NCBI GenBank assembly: GCA_011763485.2
Contig: JAANSK020016689.1
Span: 1-29,240 of the forward strand
From: Isoetes engelmannii
Lineage: Eukaryota; Streptophyta; Lycopodiopsida; Isoetales; Isoetaceae
Length of the DNA stretch: 29,240 nt
Direction of reading: 5' to 3'
The notes beneath the pieces are model-generated. The model saw only the letters and a list, made by a program, of their open reading frames with translations, made no database searches and had not been told where the DNA came from. Of this stretch, positions 1 to 9,845 are shown piece by piece (the first letter of the stretch is position 1; every line of letters starts with the position of its first letter). The position numbers and the translations under genes are program-made.

Positions 1-570
1 AGATTATTTACATTTAACTTTTAGCTTGTCTCATTTGGAGTTATGACGATGCATATTGTTTTTTTGCAGAACTTGTGTCTGCATCGACCTGCTATTGCTG
101 AAAGCTTACCAAAACTAAGAGTAAGAGGTAAGAAATCATTGTTGTAGGGGTTTAATGGATGAAGGTTATCATTTTCTTGATTCTATGTTACAAAATTATC
201 TCTTTACACCACTAGCAGATCATTGCCGATGCATGCTTCACTTTTAGGCAGAGTAGGGTAAATAGATCAAGTTGAGAATTTTCTCAATAAAGTACCAATA
301 GAGCCTCATTTGTTGAGTTGGCTGAATTCTTGGGATGTTCAAATGCCACGAGAATTTTTGATTAAAGTTGTTAAAATCCGATTTGATAAAGCAAATGGTG
401 GCAAATTTCCGATTGAAATTGTATAAAATTAATGTTGAATCCGGCAAATTAGAGGTTTTTTCACAAAAAACCGGTAAGTACAAACAAAGAAAGGTTTTTG
501 CTGGTTGATTAAAAATTTAAATTCGAGGCCTGGACCCTTTATTGTGCTTGGGCAATTGCTTATTTTCTGG
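1..570. other. Intergenic, no gene seen
   Basis: AT-rich sequence with only short accidental open frames on both strands. No repeat structure, domain or splice-bounded exon could be supported. Confidence 0.5.
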
Positions 571-670
571 GGAATAACTTATCCCCCCATTTGCATCCGA
601 GTTCGCTTTAGTCCCTGCAGATACCAGATTGCTCCTGTTCCCAGAATAGAAGGGTTCTTATCTCTCTTAT

Positions 671-1066
671 ATGGCTCGTAAGGCCAGAGACATGGCCAGA
701 AAACTAGTAAAACCACACCCTGCCCCCACTGGACCTCGCAAAGACCCCTTCCACATCCGCCATACCCAATATAGTAGTAGATGCCTTGTAGTCCCACCGG
801 ATACAGTTTTTGCCATGCTTCAGAGGGTTCATGTGCAATGACTATTACGGAGAACTCTGTACATTTGCCCACATTTGCCCACGAGAACTTGGGACCATCT
901 TATGGAGCTTCTTGAACTCCTTATCGCCACACTACCCACTTCGTAGTCCCCCACTGCCACCAATCACATCTGTAGACATGCTTCAAGTAGATGCAATGAA
1001 GATGGCAATGCTGAGACTGAGCCATTGCCATATGAAGATTTAGATAGAGATGTAGACATATGGAGC
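671..1066 (+). pseudogene. Decayed reading frame with two internal stops, unknown family
   Basis: One frame runs from the ATG at 671 to a TGA at 1064-1066 with only two internal stops (a TGA near 836 and a TAG near 931) and no need for a frameshift. An in-frame TAG lies a few codons before the ATG. The beginning is basic (MARKARDMARKLVKPHP), the middle has a Leu-rich stretch (WDHLMELLELLIATLP), and the end is acidic (EPLPYEDLDRDVDIW). The shift from basic to acidic composition looks like a former protein rather than chance. I do not recognise the family; a retroelement gag-like protein is possible but unsupported. Confidence 0.25.
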
Positions 1067-1089
1067 TCCTGACTGTGTACATGGCCAGA

Positions 1090-1890
1090 AGCCAGGACTA
1101 AAGAAAGGGCATAGAGTACAACTCTAAATCAGCCCGAGCATGTCCGATACTTGAATTTGCGTCTCGTTGGGATCGAGGAAACATATCCATGTTTAGAAAC
1201 AAAGGCAGCTACACAATTGTTCACGGATACAATGTGCATTCGGAGTCCCATAGCTTTTACAACATATAGGCCAGATCGATCACGCCATCTCCTGGTGCAG
1301 TTCTCGGCGTGATAGGATAGGTTATATGTGTTACAGCATAGGCAACACCTTAAAGATACCAGCTTCTCTATGCAAGAGGACCTCTATCTAGTTCACTTAA
1401 CTTGAAGACATGAGGAACTATGTAAGGTTAGTGAGGCGAGGCTTAAAAAAAATAAGCAGTGTATTGAGGGGTCGTAGCACTCATTTTTTTTACCAGTGGG
1501 CACAAAACGCCTGGTTGGGTTACTTTTAGTTCCCCTCTTTTATTTTGTGATTTGTGACACGACTTAGTCCCTATGTCTTGTTTTACTTGGGCTTATGGCC
1601 TTTGTTTTGTATCTGTCCCATGGCCCTTTGAGGTCCCCATGGACGTTTTGCATGCCTGCCTGTGCTATCAAGAATACTGAACCTTACTTCCCTAGGATTG
1701 TTACATATTCCTCTTTTTAATTAGACGATAGCAAATGGGTTTTTGAACCCTAATGGGGCACCCTAACTAGAAACTACCCTAAAGACAACTGGTTTCTTAC
1801 CTAATAAACACTCTCTCTCTTTTCCAACCAAGAGATCGAGGAGGAGGGAGGGAGGAGGAGAAATCAATTGGTTATTATAACTACAATATA
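1090..1890. other. Intergenic, possible decayed LTR-like stretch
   Basis: No coding region seen. From about 1500 to 1710 the sequence is pyrimidine-rich and ends with a CTATCAAGAATACTGA-like segment, which resembles the polyadenylation part of some plant LTRs. No primer-binding site, terminal repeat pair or target duplication was found, so this is only a suggestion. A purine-rich run (GAGGAGGAGGGAGG type) lies at about 1837-1860. Confidence 0.2.
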
Positions 1891-2018
1891 AGACTATCAT
1901 TGTGCATGTTTTTCCGTAGTAAAAGATACCATACTTTGTAAGACTATCATTGTGCATGTTTTTCCGTAGTAAAAGATACCATACTTTGTAAGACTATCAT
2001 TGTGCATGTTTTTTCGTA
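1891..2018. repeat. 50-bp tandem repeat, two full units and a third interrupted
   Basis: Units at 1891-1940 and 1941-1990 are identical, each starting AGACTATCATTGTGCATG and ending ACCATACTTTGTA. A third unit starts at 1991 and stops at CGTA (2015-2018). The rest of that unit (GTAAAAGATACCATACTTTG) reappears at about 2351-2370, so the third unit has been split by the insertion at 2019-2346. Confidence 0.9.
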
Positions 2019-2346
2019 TAAGAGAATGCTCATCTCCGCTGCATTCCGGCAGGGGAAACGTTGCCGACGCGCGGAGCGTGGAGGCAGCGTTGACCATGGC
2101 GGAATGCAGAGGAGATGAGCATTCCCTTAACGTGGAAGCAAGGGAGACTGCATTCTGTGCCAGGTGTCGCGTCCGGAGTGGCCAAAAATAGAATGAAGAA
2201 TAGAATGTTTGCTAAAAAGCAGAATGAAATCCGGAATGTCGCCCAAATATAAAAAAAAATGATGCACACATTCCTAGAAAAGAACTATGGACATGTGGCG
2301 CGACGTGATTGGCAGGTAGGGCAAAATGCAGCCTAACTTGCTTTTA
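2019..2346. mobile_element. MITE-like insertion with CGTA target duplication
   Basis: This 328-bp block splits the third unit of the 50-bp array, and CGTA flanks it on both sides (2015-2018 and 2347-2350), as expected for a 4-bp target duplication. Its ends are loosely inverted: both start TAA(G/A)AG when read inward, followed by a shared GCTGCATT segment. It has no coding capacity and is locally GC-rich near 2040-2180, unlike its AT-rich surroundings. The superfamily is uncertain. Confidence 0.6.
2024..2124. repeat. Long hairpin inside the MITE-like element
   Basis: Arms of 25 nt at 2024-2048 and 2100-2124 pair at 24 of 25 positions; the left arm starts GAATGCTCATCTCC. The loop contains a second inner stem (AACGTTGCC at 2057-2065 with GGCAGCGTT at 2083-2091). 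The whole structure is about 101 nt, a size and shape seen in plant MITE-derived small-RNA precursors. Transcription is not shown. Confidence 0.75.
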
Positions 2347-2370
2347 CGTAGTAAAAGATACCATACTTTG

Positions 2371-2722
2371 GAAGTATTAAATATAGAAACAAAAGATTAG
2401 GCGCACACACAAATTATGTTTCGTCAAGTTACAAATACAACATATGTATAAAACCATCCCTTAAAAAGTACTTCGAACTGGAACTAAAATCTTTGCAAGT
2501 CTATATAGCTTTTCGTCAATCTATCTCTAGACACCCACATCAAGAAGCATATCTCAAACAAATCTAGAAACATATGTTGGCTTGATGTAAAGCTCAATTT
2601 TTATGCTGACAGGTAGAGAGGATCATCATGTGGTACCTATAGTGGCAAATCTAAACATGGTCTAGTATTGTATACTTGTACATGCGAGTAGGTTCTTCTC
2701 TAACTGTATTATACTTCGATAG
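2371..2722. other. Intergenic, no gene seen
   Basis: AT-rich spacer between the interrupted tandem array and the open frame at 2723. A TAG at 2720-2722 ends the upstream continuation of that frame. Confidence 0.4.
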
Positions 2723-3184
2723 AAATGCAGGGAGCTGCCAATTGCATCTTGTGGGATAGAAGCCCATGCCTTGGACCATTTCCAATCACAAAATGTTGTG
2801 ATGCATGTTGGCTTGAAGCATGTTACCTACATTGTCTATCATGGCTACAAACCTGGTGAATATTGGTTTAATAATGGAGATCATATGTACTCGATAATCA
2901 CATGCAAAGCAGCTCTTAACATATCGCATGTAGGTAGTGGATTAGAATGTGCTCGTGATGTGATGATGAATAAAATGGTGTCTTTCAATAAAAAAAAAAA
3001 TGTTCCTTATATTGCCTCTTATCAAACCCCACATGATTCTCTACATTCAAATATATCATTTCACAAAAAAGCATTCATGATTAATATTAGAGAAATAACC
3101 AATCTAATGCTTAACCATATTTATGATGAAGCTACACCACTACTGTTGGTTTATCAGGTGCAAAAGGTGTATAATATGACATGA
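2723..3184 (+). CDS. Unrecognised exon-like open frame (partial)
   Basis: This frame is open for 153 codons between the TAG at 2720-2722 and the TGA at 3182-3184, long for DNA this AT-rich. A plausible splice acceptor (GATAGAAATGCAG ending at 2730) would start the exon at 2731. Just after it the protein reads ELPIASCGIEAHALDHF, then a His/Tyr-rich middle (YIVYHGYKPGEYWFNNGDHM), and later a run of Lys at an A-homopolymer (about 2990-3000). I do not recognise a domain. A distant likeness to the minus-strand exon at 5174-5426 (both contain LDHF followed by S and QNV) is suggestive only. No convincing upstream exon was found, so it may be a gene fragment. Confidence 0.35.
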   Translation, partial: KCRELPIASCGIEAHALDHFQSQNVVMHVGLKHVTYIVYHGYKPGEYWFNNGDHMYSIITCKAALNISHVGSGLECARDVMMNKMVSFNKKKNVPYIASYQTPHDSLHSNISFHKKAFMINIREITNLMLNHIYDEATPLLLVYQVQKVYNMT

Positions 3185-4700
3185 TCGTAAAAATTCAATA
3201 CGATTTGCTATCGTATAAGTTCATGGCATCCTTAATTGTGTTTGTGAAGTATAATACAAATTCAACATATGCATGCAAAAGAAGATGACAATATCATCAA
3301 GAAAAATATCAAGTGCATGAAGAGATGCTTGAATTACCAATAGGACTATAATAAAACCACACTTACATCGCTTGTCCATTGCCAAATTTGTGATGATCAT
3401 GATAAATGCCCAGTGTGTAGACAACATTCTTTCCATTACTTTGGAGTACTATTGGCATCTTCCTTTACCATAATCTTGAACCCTTGGAGGTTTGCATTCT
3501 TGACGATGCCACATATAATTGCTCTAGGTGAATACCGGATTTGGAACATAAATCCAACTTTGTACATCATTTGACCTCGAGTCTTGTTTATCATCATTGC
3601 AAATGACGATGAGGAAATTGTACCCATTCTTTATTTCCATTTGCCAATGTGGACTCTCAACCCTAACCACATAGGATCCTAAACCCCTATCCCCCCTAAA
3701 CCATAATCTATAAACACATATTCTAGACACTCAACCTACAGTTGCTAGCAAACAGAAATGTGGCTACGTGGTTTCATATGGCTAGTTGGTAATATGAGCT
3801 ACAAACCCTAGGAAACAAAACATGTCCACAAGGCACTCCTTTTTGTTTGTTGGTTTCCTCAAGTAGCATGTATTATTACTTATGGATGGATGATGAAAAT
3901 AGTAGAGCAATGTTCCGATTCCCACCAATTGAGTAGTAGGAAACATAAAGCACACTAAAAAGCAAACCTTAAACCAAGGCAATATAAGATGAAGTAAGAG
4001 GTAAAGGCGTGAAACGTACATAGTGTACTTATGTTTATGATTTCAAAAGCTTGTGGACAAAATTGTAATAATACATGAACCATGTACTACTATTTGCAAT
4101 AAGGATTACAATGGAAGTACATGCAAACCTCAAAGTTGCATACAACCACAAGAAAAACATTTGGTTGAGGTTGGAGTGCATATCCTCTATATTGCAACAA
4201 TGGAACTGAAACCCCAGCATCAAACTGTTGAGAAGAGTTAATCTAGTAAGTTTATAGAAGTTAAATGCAAGAATAAAGCCAATTTTGTAGAGCCGTGTGG
4301 ATGAAGACACACTATGGAGTATTAAGATGACTTTTAGTTCATAGATCTCACCAGATTAGGCAGATCATTAGGCACACAGAATCCCAAACATCTCTTATTA
4401 TGTTTAAGAGGATGCAAATGCAATGTTTGACAACAAGCAGTAGTGGCAGGGTTTAAGTTTCTAGGATGTTTTAAATGCAGTGGTCATATATGACATATAT
4501 ATGTCATACATCAGATTTGAATGCAAGTGCATATAACTGTAGCCATGCCTTATCATCTATACAAGCCAAACGCATTTCTGATGCACATTAGCCTTACCTA
4601 TCATAGGGTCACAAGCGACACATAGTTACACATAGAAAAGTAGAGTAGACCGTGAAACTTCACCAGGATCAAAATTGGAATTACATGTTTATGTTGATTG
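3185..4700. other. Intergenic with short uninterpretable frames
   Basis: Several minus-strand frames of 60-90 codons lie between 3221 and 4310. None shows a recognisable domain or convincing splice borders. The frame at 3436-3627 (minus, containing GIVKNANLQGFKIMVKEDA) has the most protein-like composition but cannot be assigned. Confidence 0.4.
4489..4508. repeat. Perfect 20-bp AT-rich palindrome
   Basis: TATGACATATATATGTCATA is identical to its own reverse complement. It stands alone in intergenic DNA and could simply be an AT-rich microsatellite derivative. Confidence 0.8.
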
Positions 4701-4701
4701 T

Positions 4702-5160
4702 CAACAGCCTAAGCGAGCTCTTGACATTTTTCAGCAAACGCAACTTGGTGGGTTATTGACATTTTACAGTAGTTGCAACTTGCTCTGCTCTAGAGAAGCA
4801 GCTCTTACTTCAAGCAAGTTGATTTAATGTTTGTTAAGCTCCATACTTTTACAAACATTAACAGTTTGGAATATGCTTCTTAAGATGTATGCCAAGCGTG
4901 GCCGTCTAGAGAATGCCAACAGTGTATTTGACCAAATGGATTGAATGGCACCATTTCCTGGATTGCAATGCTTGCAGCATATTTATTTATATCATGGAAA
5001 CTGAACTTGATTTATGTTCAGGAAATGTTGAAGGTACCGGTCCTGATATCGTCTCTTCAACAGAATTTATCAAAGGGCTTGAATAGCTTTCTAAACGTTT
5101 TCACAGTTTTGACAAGACTTTGGCCATGCTTCCTTGGACAATTTGCAAAATAAATGCTAA
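4702..5160 (+). pseudogene. Pentatricopeptide repeat (PPR) gene relic
   Basis: PPR proteins are organelle RNA-binding proteins built from ~35-residue helical repeats. Three frames, read in order, recover PPR signatures. PKRALDIFQQTQLGG, followed by LTFYSSCN and EAALTSSKLI, matches the repeat pattern (EAL.LF..M, then TF...L.AC and the AAL..GK.IH stretch). WNMLLKMYAKRGRLENANSV with FDQM (4870-4938) is the classic MYAKCG.L..A..VFD motif. NGTISWIAMLAAY (4941-4979) matches the following VISW.AMI.AY. A stop after KLI (about 4824) and a one-base frame change at about 4940 break the gene. Only about two repeats survive, so the RNA target and subclass (probably PLS type) cannot be determined. Confidence 0.7.
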
Positions 5161-5173
5161 TGATGATAAATAC

Positions 5174-5426
5174 CTTTGAGTACGAAATTTTCTACCTCTG
5201 ATGCATGCTCTGCACAATTTACACACCCAAATGTCCACACTAAATCATTTGCAATTTCAGCTGGACTATTGACATATCTGATTGCATTTTTTTGCCACAC
5301 TGTAATTATGTCATTTTGTATATGTTGGTCTTGTGGATGCAAACTATGTCCAATATATACATGTAGTTCTTGGTGGCCCGCAACATTTTGTAAAGAAACA
5401 AAGTGATCTAGCTGGCTTCCATCATT
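5174..5426 (-). CDS. Unrecognised exon-like open frame with splice borders
   Basis: The minus strand is open for 84 codons between a possible acceptor (ACACCTAG ending at 5427) and a donor (AAAG|GTATTTATC, exon end 5174). The predicted peptide includes LDHFVSLQNVAGHQELHVYI, then NDIITVWQKNAIRYVNSPAE, then VWTFGCVNCAEHASEVENF. Its composition looks like a folded, soluble protein with no low-complexity bias and no internal stop. I do not recognise the family and could not find firm neighbouring exons; a short coding-like stretch (NIDEWTILCHAIILKG) about 100-150 bp upstream on the same strand may belong to it. Confidence 0.35.
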
Positions 5427-6068
5427 CTAGGTGTACTTCTGAGTTCCTTGAGATAATTTCAAAGAAACACATCTAGGAAACATTTAGCTAATTGCTAGCA
5501 TGTATAAAGACCTTATATGATGTACCTTTCAAAATAATTGCATGGCACAATATGGTCCACTCATCGATGTTATGAATTAGAGTTCAATTTCACATATGTT
5601 AAAAAATTTTAAACCTTCCAAGGCACTTATTCTTATCTTCTAAAAATATTTGTATCGCTTTTTTTTGTATATATATATACATATTCTTATGCTAATCTAC
5701 AAAATTCATTATAAACAGGCTACATAGGCGAGCTATTGACCTTTAAAGATCAAATGCAACAATGCAAAAACAATCGTCAAAAAATATATAGAACACAAGT
5801 ACCTCAACAAGCGCTTAATAAGATTCTTAGAACAGGCTTGGATGATCTCGAGATGTTACAATGAAAACATTTTTGGACTATTCTACAAAGTCTTGATTGT
5901 TGAACTTGGATATGCGAGATATCAAAGTACACACATGGTGGCTAGATGCAAAATTTAGTGCTCAAGCTTGGCACCACCATGTCATACATGTAGATCTTGG
6001 ATAAATAGAAAAAGACATATAACTAAACGATTATATCTCGAATAGATATGATAGTTGGAACATGATTC
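5427..6068. other. Intergenic, upstream region of the CIB-like gene
   Basis: AT-rich, with a (TA)n tract at about 5669-5681. It probably contains the promoter and 5' UTR of the gene at 6069, but no TATA box could be singled out from the AT-rich background. Confidence 0.35.
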
Positions 6069-7042
6069 ATGCTGGGGAATCTATGTTGTTCGTGTTGTAT
6101 TGCTGAAATTAAAGAGGAACGATTTAAGTTGTCTCAAGGTGCTCTGAAGCATTATTCTCAAAATTCCTATCTCACCATACAACAAATAAAATCCCTTTAT
6201 CAAAGATTTGAGGTAATTATATGAATTAAATTCTTAAGGAAATGTATCAATGAAATCTAATGAGGGCGTTAATATTTTTTAGGAGGTTGGACATGGATCA
6301 GATAGAGTACCTATAGATGTTATACAAAAGATGGACGAGCTGCATGCAAATCCTTTTGCAGCTAGAATTTGTGATTTGTTTAATGAGGACGGTGGGCAGT
6401 ACTTCAACTTTGAAAAGTTTATAAAGCTTATGTCAGTTTTTTCTGAGAATGCACCACATGAACTGAAGATGATTTTTGCTTTTGCGATTTGGGACTTTGA
6501 TGGTGACGATTATATTGGAAGTGGTATGTGTCCTTAAGTTGCTTGCTATAAATAAAAAGAGGAATAATCATGCTTATACTTTCCCAAGTCCCAATTCCCC
6601 CACTTTGTGTCAAAATATATGTGAGATCTCATATTGTTGTAACATTTTTCTATTATCAAGAGTTTTGCATATAGTTAGCACAAAAGCTTGTTTTTCTTGG
6701 GGCCTAAATTTATCATGACTTGGCTATTAATGGCTTTTGAAATTCGTGATAGATCAATTTTTCCCATCTTGGTTCTTTTTGTTTGTGGATCTTCCCATCA
6801 CTAAGTTAAGTTTATGTTCATTAACAGAAGACATCAAAGAGGGAATGAGGTTGCTTACACATGTTGATCACATCAATGAACGCCACAAAGTTCCACCTTT
6901 CATGGAGAGTGAATTGGATCATCTTACTGCACAAATGGAAGAAGAGATTGACCTAACTAGGATGGGATTATCTTATCATGATTTTAGACGAATTTTAACG
7001 CGGATGCCAGATTTTCTTCAAAATTTTCGGTTGGCAGTTTAA
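6069..7042 (+). CDS. CIB-like EF-hand calcium sensor (calcium and integrin-binding family)
   Basis: Three exons, 6069-6212, 6283-6523 and 6828-7042, give 600 nt (199 aa plus TAA) with no internal stop. Introns are 70 and 304 nt, phases 0 and 1, with borders GTAATT..TTTTTTAG and GTATGT..TTAACAG. Family landmarks appear in order: LTIQQIKSLYQRFE (about 35-48), DELHANPFAARICDLF (66-81), FEKFIKLMSVFSE (91-103), the third EF-hand loop DFDGDDYIGSED (119-130) and the C-terminal MPDFLQNF (188-195). Acidic residues fill loop positions 1, 3, 5 and 12 of EF3; Asp at 12 is as in animal CIB1. The fourth loop (about 170-180, DLTRMGLSYHD) has Thr and Met at ligand positions and lacks one residue, so it probably does not bind calcium. 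The N-terminus is MLGNLCCSCC, with four Cys. An in-frame TGA two codons before the ATG supports this start. Length fits the family (about 190 aa). Its partner in plants is unknown to me. Confidence 0.88.
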
Positions 7043-7775
7043 GATTTTACATGTATAGCAGCGGTTTTTGTGTTAGATAATTATTTTAAAGGGATTAAGT
7101 TCATGTCATATTGCATTTCTCTTCCAACTCTCATACTTATGAATTTAACTGGAGTAGCAAGCATGGCATCTGGGGGCACTTCCGTTTTACAGTTCCCCCC
7201 CTCCCCCCAAAAAAATAAAAAAATAAAAAAATAAAAAGTGGCACAAATACAGAACATAGAAACTGAAAATTAAGGGTCGAGATGCATGCCACGGATGGGG
7301 GCTGCAAAATGGAAACTAGCCAAACAAGACTAGTAGGCATCTGTTGTGAGACCTTCCACTTGGCGTTGCCTTGTTCTAACTTTTGAGATCCTCCTCCCAA
7401 GAATAGTTGTTAGAACCCAAAAATGTGACTCATGGTTCTTGCCCTATTTATAGCCTTGAAATGAGGGTCTATCCCTATGGTTTGGCCATTTGGTCCAATG
7501 GGGAGCTGTCACATAACATTGTGGGCTCCAATGGTTGCATAGATCATAATACCAGGGCTAGTGCAACTTTATAAGTTATATCAACATACCACTAACATGT
7601 GTAATATAATTGGCACCCCTCGGCTATATATTATGCTAACAAGTACACCATTGCTTATATTATATTATCATGTATAATATATTAGCTTTCAATGGTTGCA
7701 TACATTTTAATGTATCATCATCTCCATATATTAAACATGCACGCTACACATGTGGCGTAAACCCACATTTCCTAC
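7043..7775. other. Intergenic, with C-run and A-rich simple repeat
   Basis: It contains C-runs followed by an (AAAAAAAT)n-like tract at about 7194-7238. No gene seen. The first part probably includes the 3' UTR of the CIB-like gene; no AATAAA was identified there. Confidence 0.4.
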
Positions 7776-7837
7776 CCTTGTACATGACACTTGGCTTGAC
7801 ATGTATCCTTGTACATGACACTTGGCTTGACATGTAT
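7776..7837. repeat. 31-bp perfect tandem duplication
   Basis: Units 7776-7806 and 7807-7837 are identical, starting CCTTGTACATGACACTTGGC. Related CATGT/GCATGC-rich sequence occurs at about 8650-8730. Confidence 0.9.
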
Positions 7838-7865
7838 TGTGATGTGGCAGCATAGTATACGTATT

Positions 7866-8336
7866 CCTACTATACGATATAATGGAACGCCAAAGCTCCT
7901 TAAAGATTTCCATATCATTAATATTAGGAGCATGTGATCCCATAGAATTAAAAGCATCTTCAGATGATTTCCATGGAAGACTCTGCATAATCAGACCCCT
8001 TAACGAAGAAGAATTTAGACTGGATCTGGATGGTTGCTTTGGACTATCTGGAAAAGACGCAGACTAGTAATATTCAAAGGTTTGGATGTGGCAGATAATG
8101 GTGCTCTCCAAGAAGCTCAAGGTCACATTGCTAAGTCATATCATTGTTCTTCGCTTGCTCCTCGTAAGAGACGATTGATCTTTGAGGAGTATTTGGATGT
8201 GCGCTCTTATGTTTAGGCAGGTTGCTTCACTCAGTGGCTCTTTGCTTATCTGCTGAGATTTTATTCCTGTCTTTGCATTTATACCTGTACTGGATTCTTT
8301 GATTCAATAAAGTCTGACGTACTTCAACAAAAAAAA
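7866..8336 (+). mobile_element. 3' end of a LINE (non-LTR retrotransposon), 5'-truncated
   Basis: The frame ending at 8216 reads LLWTIWKRRRLVIFKG near its start, the typical C-terminal signature of plant L1-type ORF2 (…LW.IW..RN..IF.G) that follows the reverse transcriptase. The stop is followed by a 120-bp 3' UTR with AATAAA (8306-8311) and a run of eight A at 8329-8336, as expected of a target-primed insertion. Upstream the frame is broken near 8015-8035, where the flanking frame (about 7882-8067) carries the continuation. The reverse transcriptase itself is absent. The 5' junction and target duplication could not be fixed, so the start given is approximate. Confidence 0.65.
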
Positions 8337-8757
8337 GGGCTTGATACACAAGTGATGGCAGTTATAGGAGGTAAAGTCGGCAAAATCATCCATGCAATAT
8401 TCTGCTAGCTCATGAAGAATATTGTTTTTTGTTTTTCTGTTCATACCAATACATGGTATATCCACAAAATATCATTAAGCATATAGTAGGTATACTAAGC
8501 CCTAGTCATGTAGATTGGAGGTAAGCCTTCTCATTTCTGGACCCTCTGTAGGCATTCCATCGGCTAACTGTGGCATCGATAAGGTTCATGCCCACTCCCC
8601 CCCCCCCCCCCCCGCGTTATGTGGACCTTGGTTTCCAATGTCCCTTTTTGGCACGCACATGTGGCATGCATTTGTACATGCGCTTGTCACATGCGCATGC
8701 AACATGTTTCTTGATACGTGACATGTCATACACACTATTGGCATGATATTGGATTTC
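8337..8757. other. Intergenic, with 17-nt C homopolymer
   Basis: A run of 17 C lies at 8597-8613. The stretch from 8640 to 8735 is dense in ACATG/GCATGC words, probably a decayed simple repeat. No gene seen. Confidence 0.4.
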
Positions 8758-8832
8758 CACCTTTAGCCTAGTGGTAACACACTATTCCTAAAACAGATGT
8801 ATCAAGAGTTCGAGATTGCCCAAAGTCGCACT
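8758..8832 (+). mobile_element. tRNA-like SINE head
   Basis: TAGCCTAGTGG (8764-8774) fits an RNA polymerase III A box and GTTCGAGAT (8808-8816) a B box, at spacing typical of tRNA-derived SINEs. The A-box region with the following TAACAC resembles the head of plant Au-type SINEs. The 3' tail could not be delimited, and it does not fold as a complete tRNA. Confidence 0.5.
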
Positions 8833-9845
8833 ATTAATAATTCCATTCCATAGCATCATCTATATGTCTATCTACCTATTCAAATGATTCATGTGTCATT
8901 AACCAACGACCACAAATTAATGGCTTTTTGTATTTTAGCCAAAACCCCAAAAAACGCAAATCTCCCACTTGAACATTATAAGATAAGATTTTTTCCTTCT
9001 AGAACAAAAATAGGTAGCTCCTTACCTCTGTGAATGATACCGTGAATAATGTTAAATGCAGACCTGTTATTTCTAAACAGTCGCTTAAGACACTCTGTAG
9101 TAAATAGTTTAGGAGGCATACCCGCAGTTTTTAGATCGCAACACCTCATCTGGTTAAAATGCTACCCAGTCTATTTGTGTTGAATAGCTTGCATGTTGCT
9201 AAGAAGGTCAAGCTCTTTGAGCAAACTAAGGTTCCAATACAGAAAAAGGAACCTCTGGATTCCAATGTTCCCCATCAATGTACCATTGGAGTCTCTTCTG
9301 GAGGTTCATAAATGTTGCAGGTTGATTGCAAGAGGAGTGTTTAAGCTATTACGGTTGGGATGTCCTAAAATTAGAACCCTGACTTTTATAATGGACCACT
9401 TTAATGGTGATGTCATGTTGGCATCATCATTAAAATATATTTTATTTTTTTATTGATTATTTTTTTTGAAGTACAATTAATACGCGTCATCATTCACCTC
9501 TTCGGACAAGATGCATGTCCTTAAGCATAATAGTGACTCTTTTGGTATGGATTGCACAAAAGTTAGTGCCATCGAATAATGCCATTAGATAATCTTTGAT
9601 TGCCTCTTGTATTGCGGGCACTGGATGAGCCTAGAACCTCATGTCACTCTTAAACTCTGCGTCACTTTCCCTACCAACTATTGGAACGCCAGCTTCCTGA
9701 TCAAAACTTCAGTGGACTTCTAGTACTTACAAATCGCTCATAAGACTCCGGGTCTCTACTTTTTTCTTCTTCTTTGATTGTTTTTTCATCCTCAATAGCT
9801 TGATTATTCTCCGCTAAAAGCTGGCCATCTTCTCCAGTCTTGTGT
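8833..9845. other. Intergenic, no assignable gene
   Basis: A + strand frame near 9193-9456 is open for 87 codons but shows no domain. T-rich tracts occur around 9437-9468. Nothing further could be supported. Confidence 0.35.

Noticed and set aside
579-872. 97-codon minus-strand frame as a gene
   Set aside because: It overlaps the + frame at 671-1066, which has a more protein-like charge pattern, and it shows no domain.
1500-1710. Solo LTR
   Set aside because: No TG..CA borders with a target duplication and no partner repeat could be found; kept only as a remark.
9193-9456. 87-codon + strand frame as a gene
   Set aside because: No domain, no splice borders, composition close to that of translated AT-rich DNA.
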